Under the pieces are notes generated by a model. It was not told the DNA's origin. It saw only the letters and a list, made by a program, of their open reading frames with translations, and did not search any database. Below, piece after piece: positions 1-9,819 of a stretch of 64,000 nucleotides of DNA (positions are counted from its first letter, which is position 1; the number at the start of each line of letters is the position of its first letter). This DNA is from Cupriavidus sp. YR651. GTDB taxonomy: Bacteria; Pseudomonadota; Gammaproteobacteria; Burkholderiales; Burkholderiaceae. Location: contig NZ_FMYZ01000005.1 of the NCBI RefSeq assembly GCF_900101625.1, positions 124,001 through 188,000 of the forward strand, given 5' to 3'. A program made the translations under genes and the position numbers.

Positions 1-1933
1 GGACCCGACGGATATGCTCGGCCTGGCTGACGCGCGCGACGCCTGCCAGCGATTGGCTCGCACCCGCCGGCAACGCCACCGCGGCGGACAAGACGGGCGC
101 ATCGACCGCCGCCATGCCTGCACTGGCCGGATCCCGGGAATCCGTGGAAAACAGCTCGGGGACGGCGGACTGCAATTCGCGCTGCAGCGCGGCCGGCTCC
201 AGCCTTGCGCCGGCTACCAGCACGGCAATGCGCTCCGTCACGTTTTCCAGCTCGCGAATATTCCCGGGCCACGAATAACGTGCCAGCCGCGTGCGTACCG
301 TTGCAGGCAACTGCAGCGGATCGGCGACACCCAGCCGCTCCTGCGCGCGCCGGTAGAGCATCTCGGCCAGATCGGCCAGGTCCGCGGCGCGGTCCCGCAG
401 CGGGGGCATCTCGATCCGCAGGATATTGAGCCGGTAGTAAAGATCCTGCCGAAACGTGCCCTCGCGCACGAGCGCGGCCAGGTCCCTGTGGGTGGCGGCG
501 ATCACCCGCACGTTGACGGGAACGGCCTCGATGCCGCCAATCGGCAATACCTGTTTTTCCTGCAGCACGCGCAGCAGCCGCGTCTGCAAGGCCGGCGGCA
601 TGTCGCCCACCTCGTCGAGGAACAACGTGCCGTCATGCGCCGATTCGAACAGCCCGGCCTTGCCGCCACGCCGCGCACCGGTGAACGCGCCCTCTTCGTA
701 GCCAAACAGTTCCGACTCCAGCAGCGCTTCCGGGAATGCCGCGCAATTGACGGCCACGAACGGGAACGCGCGCCGGGGGCTGGCGTCATGCATGCCCTGC
801 GCCAGCACCTCCTTGCCGGTGCCGCTCTCCCCGCCCACCAGCACGGTGGAATCGACCATCGCATACCGCCGCGCCAGCGCCCGCAGGTCCGTCATCGCCG
901 CCGACGCCCCGGCCAGGTCATCCAGCGAGTAACGCACACCCGCTGGCCGTGTCCGCGTGCGCGAACGCAGGTTGCGGTCGGCGCGATGGATCGCATTGGC
1001 GTCCTGGATCGTCAGCACCGCGCCGGTGGTGCCGGCCTCGCCGACGATCGGAATCCGGTTGACCACCACCATCTTGTCACCCAGCCGATGGATCGCCTCC
1101 AGTTCCCGCGTGCCACTTTGCATGACCCCGTCGAGCGAGAGCCCGGGCGCCAGCGTGGACAGCTTGCGCCCCACGGCCGCGCCGGCGGGCGTGCCCAGAA
1201 AGCGCTCCATGGCCGGGTTGAACGCCTGCACACGGCCTTCCGGGTCCACGGCCGCCACGCCCTCGTTCAGGTGCGCGAGGATGGTGTTGACGTAGTCGCG
1301 GCGGGTCGATTCGATACGCCGCAGCCGTGCCGCCTCGATGGCATCTTCCAGCGCCAGCCGCACGGCATTCCCTGAGTACAGGAACACGCCCAGCAGGCCA
1401 TGCTTGTCCGCCAGGTCCGTCACCATGCCCGGCCCCACCACCACGCGCACGCCTTCCTCCTTGAGCGCCCGCACGCGCGCCGTGGCATCGTCCTCGGTCA
1501 GGTAGGTGTAGGTGGGAATGGATAGCGAGAAGGCCCGCACGAATTCGTCGACTTCGGCATACGTCGACGCATGGGTGACCAGTGCCACCATCGGCGAAAT
1601 GCGCCGCGCGGTGGCCAGCGCATTCATCACGTCGAAACCGGTCACTTTCACCAGCACCACGGGGACATCCACGTGCTGGCGCAGGTAGGCGCCGTTGGAG
1701 CCGCCCGCCACCACCACGTCCACCCGGCCTTCGCGGGCCTCCCGGTTGATCGCGCTGGCGGCGGCCTCGAACGCACGCCCGACGATCCGGAACTCGGCGC
1801 GCCCGGCATAGGCCGGGATCAGTTCGGCAAAGGCGCGCGACAAGCGGCTGATGCCCATGGCCCAGATACGGGGTCGGGCGCCGGCCGGAATGGCGGGCGC
1901 ATTGAGAGGAATCGGATTCTGCGAGGGAGTCAT
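1..1933 (-). CDS. prpR: PrpR, sigma-54-dependent activator of the propionate operon (truncated by window edge)
   Basis: Reads leftward and runs off the window, so the C-terminal Fis-type HTH is not seen. The start ATG (1931-1933) gives MTPSQNPIPL. Roughly the first 190 residues match the PrpR_N sensor domain, which in this family senses 2-methylcitrate. A PAS-like segment follows, then an AAA+ domain with Walker A GGESGTGKE (about 811-837) and the sigma-54-contacting GAFTGA loop (about 665-700). It is divergent from prpB, which has a sigma-54 promoter, so it almost certainly activates that operon. The long open frame was read directly from the DNA; alternative frames give no recognisable domain. 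Confidence 0.93.
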   Translation of the reverse strand, partial: MTPSQNPIPLNAPAIPAGARPRIWAMGISRLSRAFAELIPAYAGRAEFRIVGRAFEAAASAINREAREGRVDVVVAGGSNGAYLRQHVDVPVVLVKVTGFDVMNALATARRISPMVALVTHASTYAEVDEFVRAFSLSIPTYTYLTEDDATARVRALKEEGVRVVVGPGMVTDLADKHGLLGVFLYSGNAVRLALEDAIEAARLRRIESTRRDYVNTILAHLNEGVAAVDPEGRVQAFNPAMERFLGTPAGAAVGRKLSTLAPGLSLDGVMQSGTRELEAIHRLGDKMVVVNRIPIVGEAGTTGAVLTIQDANAIHRADRNLRSRTRTRPAGVRYSLDDLAGASAAMTDLRALARRYAMVDSTVLVGGESGTGKEVLAQGMHDASPRRAFPFVAVNCAAFPEALLESELFGYEEGAFTGARRGGKAGLFESAHDGTLFLDEVGDMPPALQTRLLRVLQEKQVLPIGGIEAVPVNVRVIAATHRDLAALVREGTFRQDLYYRLNILRIEMPPLRDRAADLADLAEMLYRRAQERLGVADPLQLPATVRTRLARYSWPGNIRELENVTERIAVLVAGARLEPAALQRELQSAVPELFSTDSRDPASAGMAAVDAPVLSAAVALPAGASQSLAGVARVSQAEHIRRV

Positions 1934-2056
1934 GGTGCAGCCACGATTGACGGGGATGGCAGGCGCGCGAACCGCCGGGATTGGCGACGCGTTCGGGCGT
2001 ATAGTCGATTCGGATTGATTGGGGTCGATTTGGATTGTGCGCCGGCGCCGCTGGCA

Positions 2057-2093
2057 TTTCAATATTGAAACGCCTGAATTTCAATATTGAAAT
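2057..2093. promoter_or_regulatory. Probable PrpR enhancer: two identical palindromes
   Basis: The perfect palindrome TTTCAATATTGAAA occurs twice, at 2057-2070 and 2079-2092. The centres are 22 bp apart, about two helical turns, so both lie on the same DNA face. They sit about 155-180 bp upstream of the expected prpB start of transcription and about 125 bp upstream of the prpR start codon. That is the usual enhancer position for a sigma-54 activator, and it would also allow PrpR autoregulation. The remainder of the 1934-2273 intergenic region shows only the sigma-54 promoter. Confidence 0.8.
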
Positions 2094-2215
2094 GCCGAAG
2101 GGATGTAATCGGCTCGTGAAACTTGTGGAATTTCAGCGTCGATATGGCCTAACCCTTTGATCTGTAAGGGTTTATGGACCGACCGGAGCCCGCCCGCCGA
2201 GGGTGGATTCCGGGC

Positions 2216-2230
2216 TGGCACACGCCTTGC
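2216..2230 (+). promoter_or_regulatory. Sigma-54 (-24/-12) promoter of prpB-prpC-acnD-prpF
   Basis: TGGCACACGCCTTGC matches the RpoN consensus TGGCAC-N5-TTGC exactly, with the GG and GC elements correctly spaced. Predicted transcription starts near 2242, leaving a leader of about 30 nt before the prpB ATG at 2274. It therefore also supports that start over the in-frame upstream codons. Confidence 0.9.
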
Positions 2231-2273
2231 GCCATATGGGTCCGTTTCGAATCCGATATTTCAACTCCACGCC

Positions 2274-3182
2274 ATGACCTTTTCTGCATCCGAACTCGCC
2301 CGCTCCGCCGGCGCCCGCTTCCGCCAGGCCCTGGTCGATGAAAGCCCACTGCAGATTCCCGGCACCATCAACGCGAATCACGCGCTGCTGGCCACGCGCG
2401 CCGGCTATCGCGCCATCTACCTGTCGGGTGGCGGCGTGGCTGCCGGCTCCCTGGGTCTTCCCGACCTGGGCATCTCCAACCTGGACGACGTCCTGACCGA
2501 CATCCGCCGCATCACCGACGTCTGCGACACCCCGCTGCTGGTCGATGTGGACACCGGCTTCGGCGCCTCCGCCTTCAACGTGGCCCGCACCACGCGCTCG
2601 CTGATCAAGTTCGGCGCCGCCGCCATGCATATCGAAGACCAGGTGGGCGCCAAGCGCTGCGGCCATCGCCCGGGCAAGGAAATCGTGACGCAAGGCGAAA
2701 TGGTCGACCGCATCAAGGCCGCCGTGGACGCCCGTACCGACCAGAACTTCGTGATCATGGCCCGCACCGACGCGCTGGCCGTGGAAGGCCTCGACAAGGC
2801 CATCGAGCGTGCCGTGGCCTGCGTGGAAGCCGGCGCCGACGCGATTTTCCCGGAGGCCATGACGGACCTGGACATGTATCGCCGCTTTGTCGATGCCGTC
2901 AAGGTGCCGGTGCTGGCCAACCTGACCGAATTCGGCGCAACGCCGTACTTCACCGTGGACGAGCTGCGCGAGATCGGCGTGGCGATGACGCTGTACCCGC
3001 TGTCCGCCTTCCGCGCGATGAACAAGGCCGCCGAGAACGTATACGAAGCCATCCGCCGCGACGGCACGCAGAAGAATGTGGTCGACACCATGCAGACGCG
3101 GAACGAGCTGTATGAGCGCATCGGCTATCACGTCTACGAACAAAAGCTGGATGCCCTGTTCGCGCAGGGCAAGGGCAAGTAA
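2274..3182 (+). CDS. prpB: 2-methylisocitrate lyase PrpB
   Basis: 302 residues. Cleaves 2-methylisocitrate to pyruvate and succinate, the last step of the methylcitrate cycle in the cytoplasm. The isocitrate lyase/PEP mutase signature KRCGH lies at residues 127-131 with catalytic Cys129, and the metal-binding DVDTGFG lies near residues 91-97. The frame is open farther upstream to 2157, but the sigma-54 promoter lies inside that extension, so the ATG at 2274 ([10 protein letters not shown]) is the true start. First gene of the operon; prpC follows after 74 bp. Confidence 0.96.
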   Translation: MTFSASELARSAGARFRQALVDESPLQIPGTINANHALLATRAGYRAIYLSGGGVAAGSLGLPDLGISNLDDVLTDIRRITDVCDTPLLVDVDTGFGASAFNVARTTRSLIKFGAAAMHIEDQVGAKRCGHRPGKEIVTQGEMVDRIKAAVDARTDQNFVIMARTDALAVEGLDKAIERAVACVEAGADAIFPEAMTDLDMYRRFVDAVKVPVLANLTEFGATPYFTVDELREIGVAMTLYPLSAFRAMNKAAENVYEAIRRDGTQKNVVDTMQTRNELYERIGYHVYEQKLDALFAQGKGK

Positions 3183-3256
3183 GCTGCGGAATCTCATCCG
3201 TTTCTGAAACCGACATGCCCGCACGCAAGCCAAACCAACATACCAAGGAGACCCCA

Positions 3257-4414
3257 ATGTCCGAAGCCCAACCGCTGGCCACGCCGAAGCCCAAGAAGTC
3301 CGTCGCCCTGTCGGGTGTTGCCGCCGGCAACACCGCCCTGTGCACCGTGGGCCGCAGCGGCAATGACCTGCATTACCGCGGCTACGACATCCTCGACATC
3401 GCCGACACCTGCGAATTCGAGGAAATCGCCCACCTGCTGGTGCACGGCAAGCTGCCGAACAAGTCCGAGCTGGCTGCCTACAAGACCAAGCTCAAGGCGC
3501 TGCGCGGCCTGCCCGCCAACGTGAAGGCCGCGCTGGAATGGGTGCCGGCCAGTGCCCACCCGATGGACGTGATGCGGACCGGCGTGTCGGTGCTGGGCAC
3601 CGTGCTGCCGGAGAAGGACGACCACAACACGCCGGGCGCACGCGACATCGCCGACCGCCTGATGGCGAGCCTCGGTTCGATGCTGCTGTACTGGTACCAC
3701 TACAGCCACAACGGCCGCCGCATCGAGGTGGAAACCGACGACGACTCGATCGCCGCCCACTTCCTGCACCTGCTGCACGGCGAGTCGCCCTCCAAGCTGT
3801 GGGAGCGCGCGATGCAGACGTCGCTGATCCTGTACGCGGAGCACGAGTTCAACGCCTCGACGTTCGCGTGCCGCGTGGTGGCGGGCACCGGCTCCGACAT
3901 GTATTCGGCCATCTGCGGCGGCATCGGTGCGCTGCGTGGCCCGAAGCATGGCGGCGCCAACGAGGTGGCCTTCGAGATCCAGAAGCGCTATGACACCCCG
4001 GACGAGGCCGAGGCCGACATCCGCCAGCGCGTGGAAAACAAGGAAGTGGTGATCGGCTTCGGTCACCCGGTGTACACGATTTCCGACCCGCGCAACGTGG
4101 TGATCAAGGAGGTGGCCCGCAAGCTGTCGAAGGACGCCGGCTCGCTGAAGATGTTCAACATCGCCGAGCGCCTGGAGACGGTCATGGCCGACGCCAAGAA
4201 GATGTTCCCGAACCTCGACTGGTTCAGCGCCGTCAGCTACCACATGATGGGCGTGCCCACCGCGATGTTCACGCCGCTGTTCGTGATTGCCCGCACGTCG
4301 GGCTGGGCGGCGCACGTGATCGAGCAACGGATCGACAACAAGATCATTCGTCCGACGGCCAACTACACCGGCCCCGAGAACCTGAAGTTCGTGCCCATCG
4401 AAAAGCGCGCCTGA
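3257..4414 (+). CDS. prpC: 2-methylcitrate synthase PrpC
   Basis: 385 residues. Condenses propionyl-CoA with oxaloacetate to 2-methylcitrate. Citrate-synthase catalytic residues are visible: His231 in GPKHGG, His270 in GFGHPVY and Asp321 in FPNLDWF. The start at 3257 is chosen because AAGGAG (3245-3250) sits at ideal spacing; an in-frame ATG at 3215 has no such site. Its position between prpB and acnD separates it from housekeeping citrate synthase. Confidence 0.95.
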   Translation: MSEAQPLATPKPKKSVALSGVAAGNTALCTVGRSGNDLHYRGYDILDIADTCEFEEIAHLLVHGKLPNKSELAAYKTKLKALRGLPANVKAALEWVPASAHPMDVMRTGVSVLGTVLPEKDDHNTPGARDIADRLMASLGSMLLYWYHYSHNGRRIEVETDDDSIAAHFLHLLHGESPSKLWERAMQTSLILYAEHEFNASTFACRVVAGTGSDMYSAICGGIGALRGPKHGGANEVAFEIQKRYDTPDEAEADIRQRVENKEVVIGFGHPVYTISDPRNVVIKEVARKLSKDAGSLKMFNIAERLETVMADAKKMFPNLDWFSAVSYHMMGVPTAMFTPLFVIARTSGWAAHVIEQRIDNKIIRPTANYTGPENLKFVPIEKRA

Positions 4415-4438
4415 TTCACAGCAAAAGCAACAGTGCCA

Positions 4439-4470
4439 CCACCCCGCCCGGTGATTGCCCGCCGGGGTGG
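4439..4470 (+). other. Hairpin between prpC and acnD
   Basis: CCACCCCG (4439-4446) pairs with CGGGGTGG (4463-4470) across a 16-nt loop, in the 81-bp gap between the two genes. There is no T-run, so it is more likely an mRNA-processing or stability element than a terminator. Function not established. Confidence 0.4.
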
Positions 4471-4495
4471 CAGGCACGCCAGTCCTCCACACGCC

Positions 4496-7093
4496 ATGAA
4501 CACTGCATACCGCAAGCCGCTGCCCGGCACCAAACTGGATTACTTCGACACGCGCGCCGCGGTCGACGCCATCCAGCCGGGCGCCTATGACAAGCTGCCC
4601 TACACGTCGCGCGTGCTGGCCGAAAACCTCGTCCGCCGCTGCGACCCCGCCACGCTGACGGACTCCCTGAAACAGATCATCGGGCGGCGCCGCGACCTCG
4701 ACTTCCCGTGGTTCCCCGCCCGCGTGGTGTGCCACGACATCCTGGGCCAGACCGCGCTGGTGGACCTGGCCGGCCTGCGCGACGCCATTGCCGACCAGGG
4801 TGGCGACCCCGCGCTGGTCAATCCGGTGGTGCCGGTGCAGCTGATCGTCGACCATTCGCTGGCCGTGGAATGCGGCGGCTTTGATCCCGATGCGTTCACG
4901 AAGAACCGCGCCATCGAGGACCGCCGCAATGAAGACCGCTTCGACTTCATCAACTGGACCAAGAAGGCCTTCCGCAACGTCGATGTGATCCCGCCGGGCA
5001 ACGGCATCATGCACCAGATCAACCTGGAGAAGATGTCCCCGGTGATCCATGCCGACCACGGCGTGGCCTACCCCGACACCTGCGTGGGCACCGACAGCCA
5101 CACCCCGCACGTGGACGCGCTCGGCGTGATCGCCATCGGCGTGGGCGGGCTGGAAGCCGAAAACGTGATGCTGGGCCGCGCGTCGTGGATGCGCCTGCCG
5201 GATATCGTCGGCGTGGAACTGACCGGCCGCCGCCAACCCGGCATTACCGCCACCGACATCGTGCTGGCCCTGACCGAGTTCCTGCGCAAGGAAAAGGTGG
5301 TTGGCGCGTATCTGGAATTCCGTGGCGAAGGCGCATCGAGCCTGACGCTGGGCGACCGCGCCACGATCTCGAACATGGCCCCGGAATACGGCGCCACCGC
5401 CGCCATGTTCTTCATCGACGACCAGACCCTGTCGTACCTGCGCCTCACCGGCCGCGAGGACGCCCAGGTCAGCCTGGTGGAGACCTACGCAAAGACCGCC
5501 GGGCTGTGGGCAGATGCGCTGGACGCCGCCGAATACGAGCGCGTGCTGAAGTTCGACCTGTCCACGGTCGGACGCAACATGGCCGGTCCGTCGAACCCGC
5601 ACAAGCGCCTGCCCACCGCCGACCTGGCTGCGCGCGGCATCGCGGGCAAGTGGGAGGAAGTCCCCGGCCAGATGCCCGATGGCGCGGTGATCATTGCCGC
5701 GATCACCAGTTGCACCAACACCAGCAACCCGCGCAACGTGATTGCCGCGGCCCTGCTGGCGCGCAACGCCAACGCGCGCGGCCTCACCCGCAAGCCGTGG
5801 GTGAAATCGTCGCTGGCGCCGGGCTCCAAGGCCGTGGAACTGTATCTGCAGGAAGCCAACCTGCTGCCCGACCTGGAAAAACTCGGCTTTGGCATCGTGG
5901 CGTTTGCCTGCACCACCTGCAATGGCATGTCGGGTGCGCTGGATCCGAAGATCCAGCAGGAAATCGTCGATCGCGACCTGTACGCCACGGCGGTGCTGTC
6001 CGGCAACCGCAACTTCGACGGCCGCATTCATCCCTACGCCAAGCAAGCCTTCCTGGCCTCGCCGCCGCTGGTGGTGGCCTACGCCATCGCCGGCACGATC
6101 CGCTTCGACATCGAGCGCGACGTGCTGGGCACGGATGCCGACGGCAAGCCGGTGTACCTGAAGGACATCTGGCCGAGCGACGAGGAAATCGACGCGATCG
6201 TGACGAAGAGCGTGAAGCCCGAGCAGTTCCGCAAGGTCTACGAGCCGATGTTCGCCATCACGGCGGCTTCCGGCGAATCGATCGACCCGCTCTACGACTG
6301 GCGTCCGCAAAGCACGTACATCCGCCGTCCGCCGTACTGGGAAGGCGCTCTGGCCGGGGAGCGCACGCTCCAGGGCATGCGGCCGCTGGCGGTGCTGGGC
6401 GACAACATCACGACCGATCACCTGTCGCCCTCCAACGCCATCCTGGCCAGCAGCGCGGCCGGCGAGTACCTGGCGAAGATGGGCCTGCCGGAAGAGGACT
6501 TCAACTCGTACGCCACCCATCGTGGCGATCACCTGACGGCGCAGCGCGCGACGTTTGCCAACCCGACGCTCATCAATGAGATGGCGGTGATCGACGGCGC
6601 GGTCAAGAAGGGATCGCTGGCGCGCATCGAGCCGGAAGGCAAGGTCGTACGCATGTGGGAAGCCATCGAGACCTACATGGACCGCAAGCAGCCGCTGATC
6701 GTGGTGGCTGGGGCCGACTACGGCCAGGGGTCGTCGCGCGACTGGGCGGCCAAGGGCGTGCGGCTGGCGGGCGTGGAAGCGATCGTCGCGGAAGGCTTCG
6801 AGCGTATCCACCGCACCAACCTGATCGGCATGGGCGTGTTGCCCGTGGAATTCGGACCGGGTGTCAACCGCCTCACGCTGGGCATCGACGGCACCGAGAC
6901 GTTCGACGTGATCGGCGAGCGCAAGCCGCGCGCCGAACTGACGCTGGTGATCCGGCGCCAGAACGGCGAGCGCGTGGAGGTGCCGGTGCTGTGCCGGCTG
7001 GATACGGCCGAAGAGGTCTCGATCTACGAGGCCGGCGGCGTGCTGCAGCGGTTTGCACAGGATTTCCTGGAATCCTCGCGCGCCGCGGCTTAA
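4496..7093 (+). CDS. acnD: Fe/S-dependent 2-methylcitrate dehydratase AcnD
   Basis: 865 residues, aconitase family. Dehydrates 2-methylcitrate to 2-methyl-trans-aconitate. The three 4Fe-4S ligands are Cys406 (ITSCTNTSNP), Cys472 and Cys475 (ACTTCNG), the standard C-X65-C-X2-C arrangement. The swivel domain near the C-terminus has the SRDWAAKG motif. The start at 4496 (MNTAYRKPLP) is favoured over the upstream in-frame codon at 4433, which adds a basic tail unlike the family. Pairing with prpF marks it as AcnD rather than AcnA, because PrpF is needed for AcnD function. Confidence 0.95.
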   Translation: MNTAYRKPLPGTKLDYFDTRAAVDAIQPGAYDKLPYTSRVLAENLVRRCDPATLTDSLKQIIGRRRDLDFPWFPARVVCHDILGQTALVDLAGLRDAIADQGGDPALVNPVVPVQLIVDHSLAVECGGFDPDAFTKNRAIEDRRNEDRFDFINWTKKAFRNVDVIPPGNGIMHQINLEKMSPVIHADHGVAYPDTCVGTDSHTPHVDALGVIAIGVGGLEAENVMLGRASWMRLPDIVGVELTGRRQPGITATDIVLALTEFLRKEKVVGAYLEFRGEGASSLTLGDRATISNMAPEYGATAAMFFIDDQTLSYLRLTGREDAQVSLVETYAKTAGLWADALDAAEYERVLKFDLSTVGRNMAGPSNPHKRLPTADLAARGIAGKWEEVPGQMPDGAVIIAAITSCTNTSNPRNVIAAALLARNANARGLTRKPWVKSSLAPGSKAVELYLQEANLLPDLEKLGFGIVAFACTTCNGMSGALDPKIQQEIVDRDLYATAVLSGNRNFDGRIHPYAKQAFLASPPLVVAYAIAGTIRFDIERDVLGTDADGKPVYLKDIWPSDEEIDAIVTKSVKPEQFRKVYEPMFAITAASGESIDPLYDWRPQSTYIRRPPYWEGALAGERTLQGMRPLAVLGDNITTDHLSPSNAILASSAAGEYLAKMGLPEEDFNSYATHRGDHLTAQRATFANPTLINEMAVIDGAVKKGSLARIEPEGKVVRMWEAIETYMDRKQPLIVVAGADYGQGSSRDWAAKGVRLAGVEAIVAEGFERIHRTNLIGMGVLPVEFGPGVNRLTLGIDGTETFDVIGERKPRAELTLVIRRQNGERVEVPVLCRLDTAEEVSIYEAGGVLQRFAQDFLESSRAAA

Positions 7094-7116
7094 GCGTTAA
7101 ACAGTCAGCGCAAGGC

Positions 7117-7140
7117 GGGCGGCATGGCGACATGCCGCCC
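7117..7140 (+). other. Perfect GNRA-tetraloop hairpin between acnD and prpF
   Basis: GGGCGGCATG (7117-7126) and CATGCCGCCC (7131-7140) form a perfect 10-bp stem closed by a GCGA tetraloop, 23 bp after the acnD stop and 29 bp before prpF. There is no U-tract. It may set the acnD:prpF expression ratio by processing, stabilisation or partial termination. Confidence 0.6.
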
Positions 7141-7169
7141 CGCGCTATTGGACAAGTGGACAAGTCACG

Positions 7170-8363
7170 ATGCCTCACGTACCCCAGATCAAGATTCCCG
7201 CAACCTATATGCGGGGCGGCACCAGCAAGGGTGTCTTCTTCCGCCTGCAGGATTTGCCCGAGGCGGCGCAGGTCCCGGGCCGCGCCCGCGACGCGCTGCT
7301 GCTGCGCGTCATCGGCAGCCCCGACCCCTATGGCAAGCAGATCGACGGCATGGGCGCCGCCACCTCGAGCACCAGCAAGACGGTGATCATCTCGAAGAGC
7401 ACGCGCCCGGACCATGACGTCGACTACCTGTTCGGCCAGGTATCGATCGACCAGCCGTTCATCGACTGGAGCGGCAACTGCGGCAATCTCTCGGCCGCCG
7501 TGGGTCCGTTTGCGATCAGCAACGGCTTCATCGATGCGGCACGCATCCCGCGGAACGGCATGGTGACCGTGCGCATCTGGCAGGCCAATATCGGCAAGAC
7601 CATCGTCGCGCACGTACCGGTGACCGAGGGCGCGGTGCAGGAAACCGGCGATTTCGAGCTGGACGGCGTGACGTTCCCCGCCGCCGAGGTGCAACTCGAG
7701 TTCATGGATCCGGCCGCCGAGGAAGGTGACGATGGCGGCGGCGCGATGTTCCCGACCGGCAACCTTGTCGATGACCTGGAAGTGCCCGGCGTCGGCACGC
7801 TCAAGGCGACGATGATCAACGCCGGCATTCCGACGATCTTCGTCAACGCGGAGGCCATCGGCTACACGGGCACGGAACTGCAGGACGCCATCAACGGCGA
7901 CCCCAAGGCGCTGGCGATGTTCGAGACGATTCGCGCTTACGGCGCCAGGCGCATGGGCCTGATCCAGGACATCGACGAAGCGGCCCGGCGCCAGCACACG
8001 CCGAAGGTGGCCTTCGTGGCCCGGCCGGCGACCTATACGGCATCGAGCGGCAAGGCGGTCAACGCCGGCGACGTGGACCTGCTGGTGCGCGCGCTGTCGA
8101 TGGGCAAGCTGCACCACGCGATGATGGGTACGGCAGCCGTGGCCATCGGCACCGCCTCCGCGATTCCCGGCACGCTGGTCAACCTGGCCGCCGGTGGTGG
8201 CGAACGCGAGGCCGTGCGTTTCGGCCATCCGTCGGGCACGCTGCGCGTGGGCGCGCAAGCCAGCCAGGTCGATGGCGAATGGACGGTGACCAAGGCCGTC
8301 ATGAGCCGCAGCGCGCGCGTGCTGATGGAAGGCTGGGTACGCGTGCCGGGCGACACGTTCTAG
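7170..8363 (+). CDS. prpF: PrpF, AcnD-accessory 2-methylaconitate isomerase
   Basis: 397 residues, PrpF family (diaminopimelate-epimerase-like fold). It isomerises 2-methylaconitate between cis and trans forms and supports AcnD. Family hallmarks are the N-terminal MRGGTSKGVFF-type segment, the GNCGNLSAAVG motif and the C-terminal GTLVN and GHPSGT segments. Last gene of the prp operon, followed by a strong terminator. The start at 7170 precedes the conserved N-terminus by about 10 residues. Confidence 0.94.
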   Translation: MPHVPQIKIPATYMRGGTSKGVFFRLQDLPEAAQVPGRARDALLLRVIGSPDPYGKQIDGMGAATSSTSKTVIISKSTRPDHDVDYLFGQVSIDQPFIDWSGNCGNLSAAVGPFAISNGFIDAARIPRNGMVTVRIWQANIGKTIVAHVPVTEGAVQETGDFELDGVTFPAAEVQLEFMDPAAEEGDDGGGAMFPTGNLVDDLEVPGVGTLKATMINAGIPTIFVNAEAIGYTGTELQDAINGDPKALAMFETIRAYGARRMGLIQDIDEAARRQHTPKVAFVARPATYTASSGKAVNAGDVDLLVRALSMGKLHHAMMGTAAVAIGTASAIPGTLVNLAAGGGEREAVRFGHPSGTLRVGAQASQVDGEWTVTKAVMSRSARVLMEGWVRVPGDTF

Positions 8364-8437
8364 GCGCAAAACGGGGCGCGAGACAGGGCCAAAACGGGGC
8401 GCAATGTACGGCGTAATCCCTCATCGGCAATGCCTTG

Positions 8438-8475
8438 AAAAAGCGGCATCTTTCCTTGGGGAAGATGCCGCTTTG
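8438..8475 (+). terminator. Rho-independent terminator of the prp operon
   Basis: AAAGCGGCATCTT pairs with the downstream GATGCCGCTTT segment (8464-8474), followed by a T-rich tract. It lies 75 bp after the prpF stop. Confidence 0.8.
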
Positions 8476-8678
8476 TCTTACTGGGCATACGTTTCCGGTC
8501 ATTCATGGCGACGACGAGGTTGTCGACGCAACGCGCTTGCCTCGGTATAGTGCACGCTCCGTCCGGGACGGCGGTCCCTGGCAACCCCCATGACCCCCGA
8601 CGGGCGGAACCCATGAATCGATGACAAGTGGCAACGCGTTCCATAAGACACGCGTCAATCGCCGATACGAGGAGAATC
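8476..8678 (+). promoter_or_regulatory. Promoter and long leader of the asparaginase gene
   Basis: TATAGT at 8546-8551 is a plausible -10 box; the -35 is weak. The resulting leader of about 120 nt contains GGGAC-GGCG-GTCCC and other GC-rich pairing stretches. No known riboswitch could be recognised. A strong GAGGAG site (8669-8674) fixes the asparaginase start. Confidence 0.4.
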
Positions 8679-9803
8679 ATGAAACGTACTGCCCATCTCA
8701 AGTCCCTGGCCGCCCTGCTGCTGTCGGCCAGCCTGCTGTCCGGCGTGGCCCACGCCCAACTGGCACCAGCCTCGGCCCCGACCGCGGCACCTGCCGGCGC
8801 CACCGCCGAAGCCCGCAAGGCCAACATCGTCATCATCGGCACCGGTGGCACCATTGCCGGCGCGGGCGCATCGGCCACCAACACGGCGGCCTACCAGTCC
8901 GCCGTGGTGCCGGTCGACAAGATCATCGCCTCGGTACCAGAGATCTCGAAGGTCGCCAACGTCAAGGGCGAGCAGATTTTCCAGATCGGCTCGGAGAGCT
9001 TCAACAATGAGCGCCTGCTCAAACTGGGCAAGCGGGTTTCCGAGTTGCTGAAGCAACCGGACGTGGATGGCATCGTGATTACCCACGGCACCGACACCAT
9101 CGAGGAAACGTCGTACTTCCTGAACCTGACGCTGAAGAGCGACAAGCCCGTAGTGGTGGTCGGCTCGATGCGTCCGGGTACCGCGCTGGGCGCGGACGGC
9201 GCACTGAATCTCTATGACGCCGTTCTGGTCGCATCGAATCCGGCATCGCGCGGCAAGGGCACGCTGGTCGTGCTGAACGACGAGATCCACACGGGCCGCG
9301 ACGTGACCAAGACCAACACGTTCAAGACCGAGACGTTCCGCTCGCCGTTCGGCCCGCTGGGCTACGTGGTGGAAGGCCGCACGCTGTTCTATCGCATCCC
9401 GGCCCGCCCGCACACGATGCAAACCCAATGGGACATCGACAAGATCGACAAGCTGCCCGAGGTCGCCGTGGTCTATGCCTACGGCAACGTCAACCCGGCC
9501 AGCATCGACGCCGCGGTGAAAAATGGCGCCAAGGCCATCGTCTATGCGGCCACCGGCAACGGCAGCGTGGGCGACTACATGGTGGAGCCGCTGAAGGCCG
9601 CGCGGGCCAAGGGCGTGCAGATCGTTCGTGCTTCGCGTACGGGCAGTGGCGTGGTGGTTCGCAACGCCGAGCAGCCGGACGACAAGTACGACTGGATCGT
9701 TACTGACGACCAGCTGCCGCAGAAGGCGCGCATCCTGATGGCGCTGGCGCTCACGCAGACCAACGATCCGAAGGCGCTGCAGCAGATCTTCTGGAAGTAC
9801 TGA
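8679..9803 (+). CDS. Periplasmic type II L-asparaginase (glutaminase-asparaginase family)
   Basis: 374 residues. Hydrolyses asparagine, and probably glutamine, to the acid and ammonia in the periplasm. A cleavable Sec signal ends near VAHAQ (residues 23-27). The catalytic Thr58 lies in GTGGTIAG, and the second active-site motif HGTDTIEET follows. The ATG at 8679 is preceded by GAGGAG; the in-frame start at 8628 would bury the signal peptide. Single-gene unit, convergent with the downstream thioesterase. Confidence 0.92.
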   Translation: MKRTAHLKSLAALLLSASLLSGVAHAQLAPASAPTAAPAGATAEARKANIVIIGTGGTIAGAGASATNTAAYQSAVVPVDKIIASVPEISKVANVKGEQIFQIGSESFNNERLLKLGKRVSELLKQPDVDGIVITHGTDTIEETSYFLNLTLKSDKPVVVVGSMRPGTALGADGALNLYDAVLVASNPASRGKGTLVVLNDEIHTGRDVTKTNTFKTETFRSPFGPLGYVVEGRTLFYRIPARPHTMQTQWDIDKIDKLPEVAVVYAYGNVNPASIDAAVKNGAKAIVYAATGNGSVGDYMVEPLKAARAKGVQIVRASRTGSGVVVRNAEQPDDKYDWIVTDDQLPQKARILMALALTQTNDPKALQQIFWKY

Positions 9804-9819
9804 TCGGCGGAAGTCACGC

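Noticed and set aside
3194..6811. Open frame of 1205 codons on the minus strand opposite prpC and acnD
   Set aside because: His/Arg/Val/Gly-rich composition of an antisense shadow in high-GC DNA; prpC and acnD on the plus strand carry all catalytic motifs.
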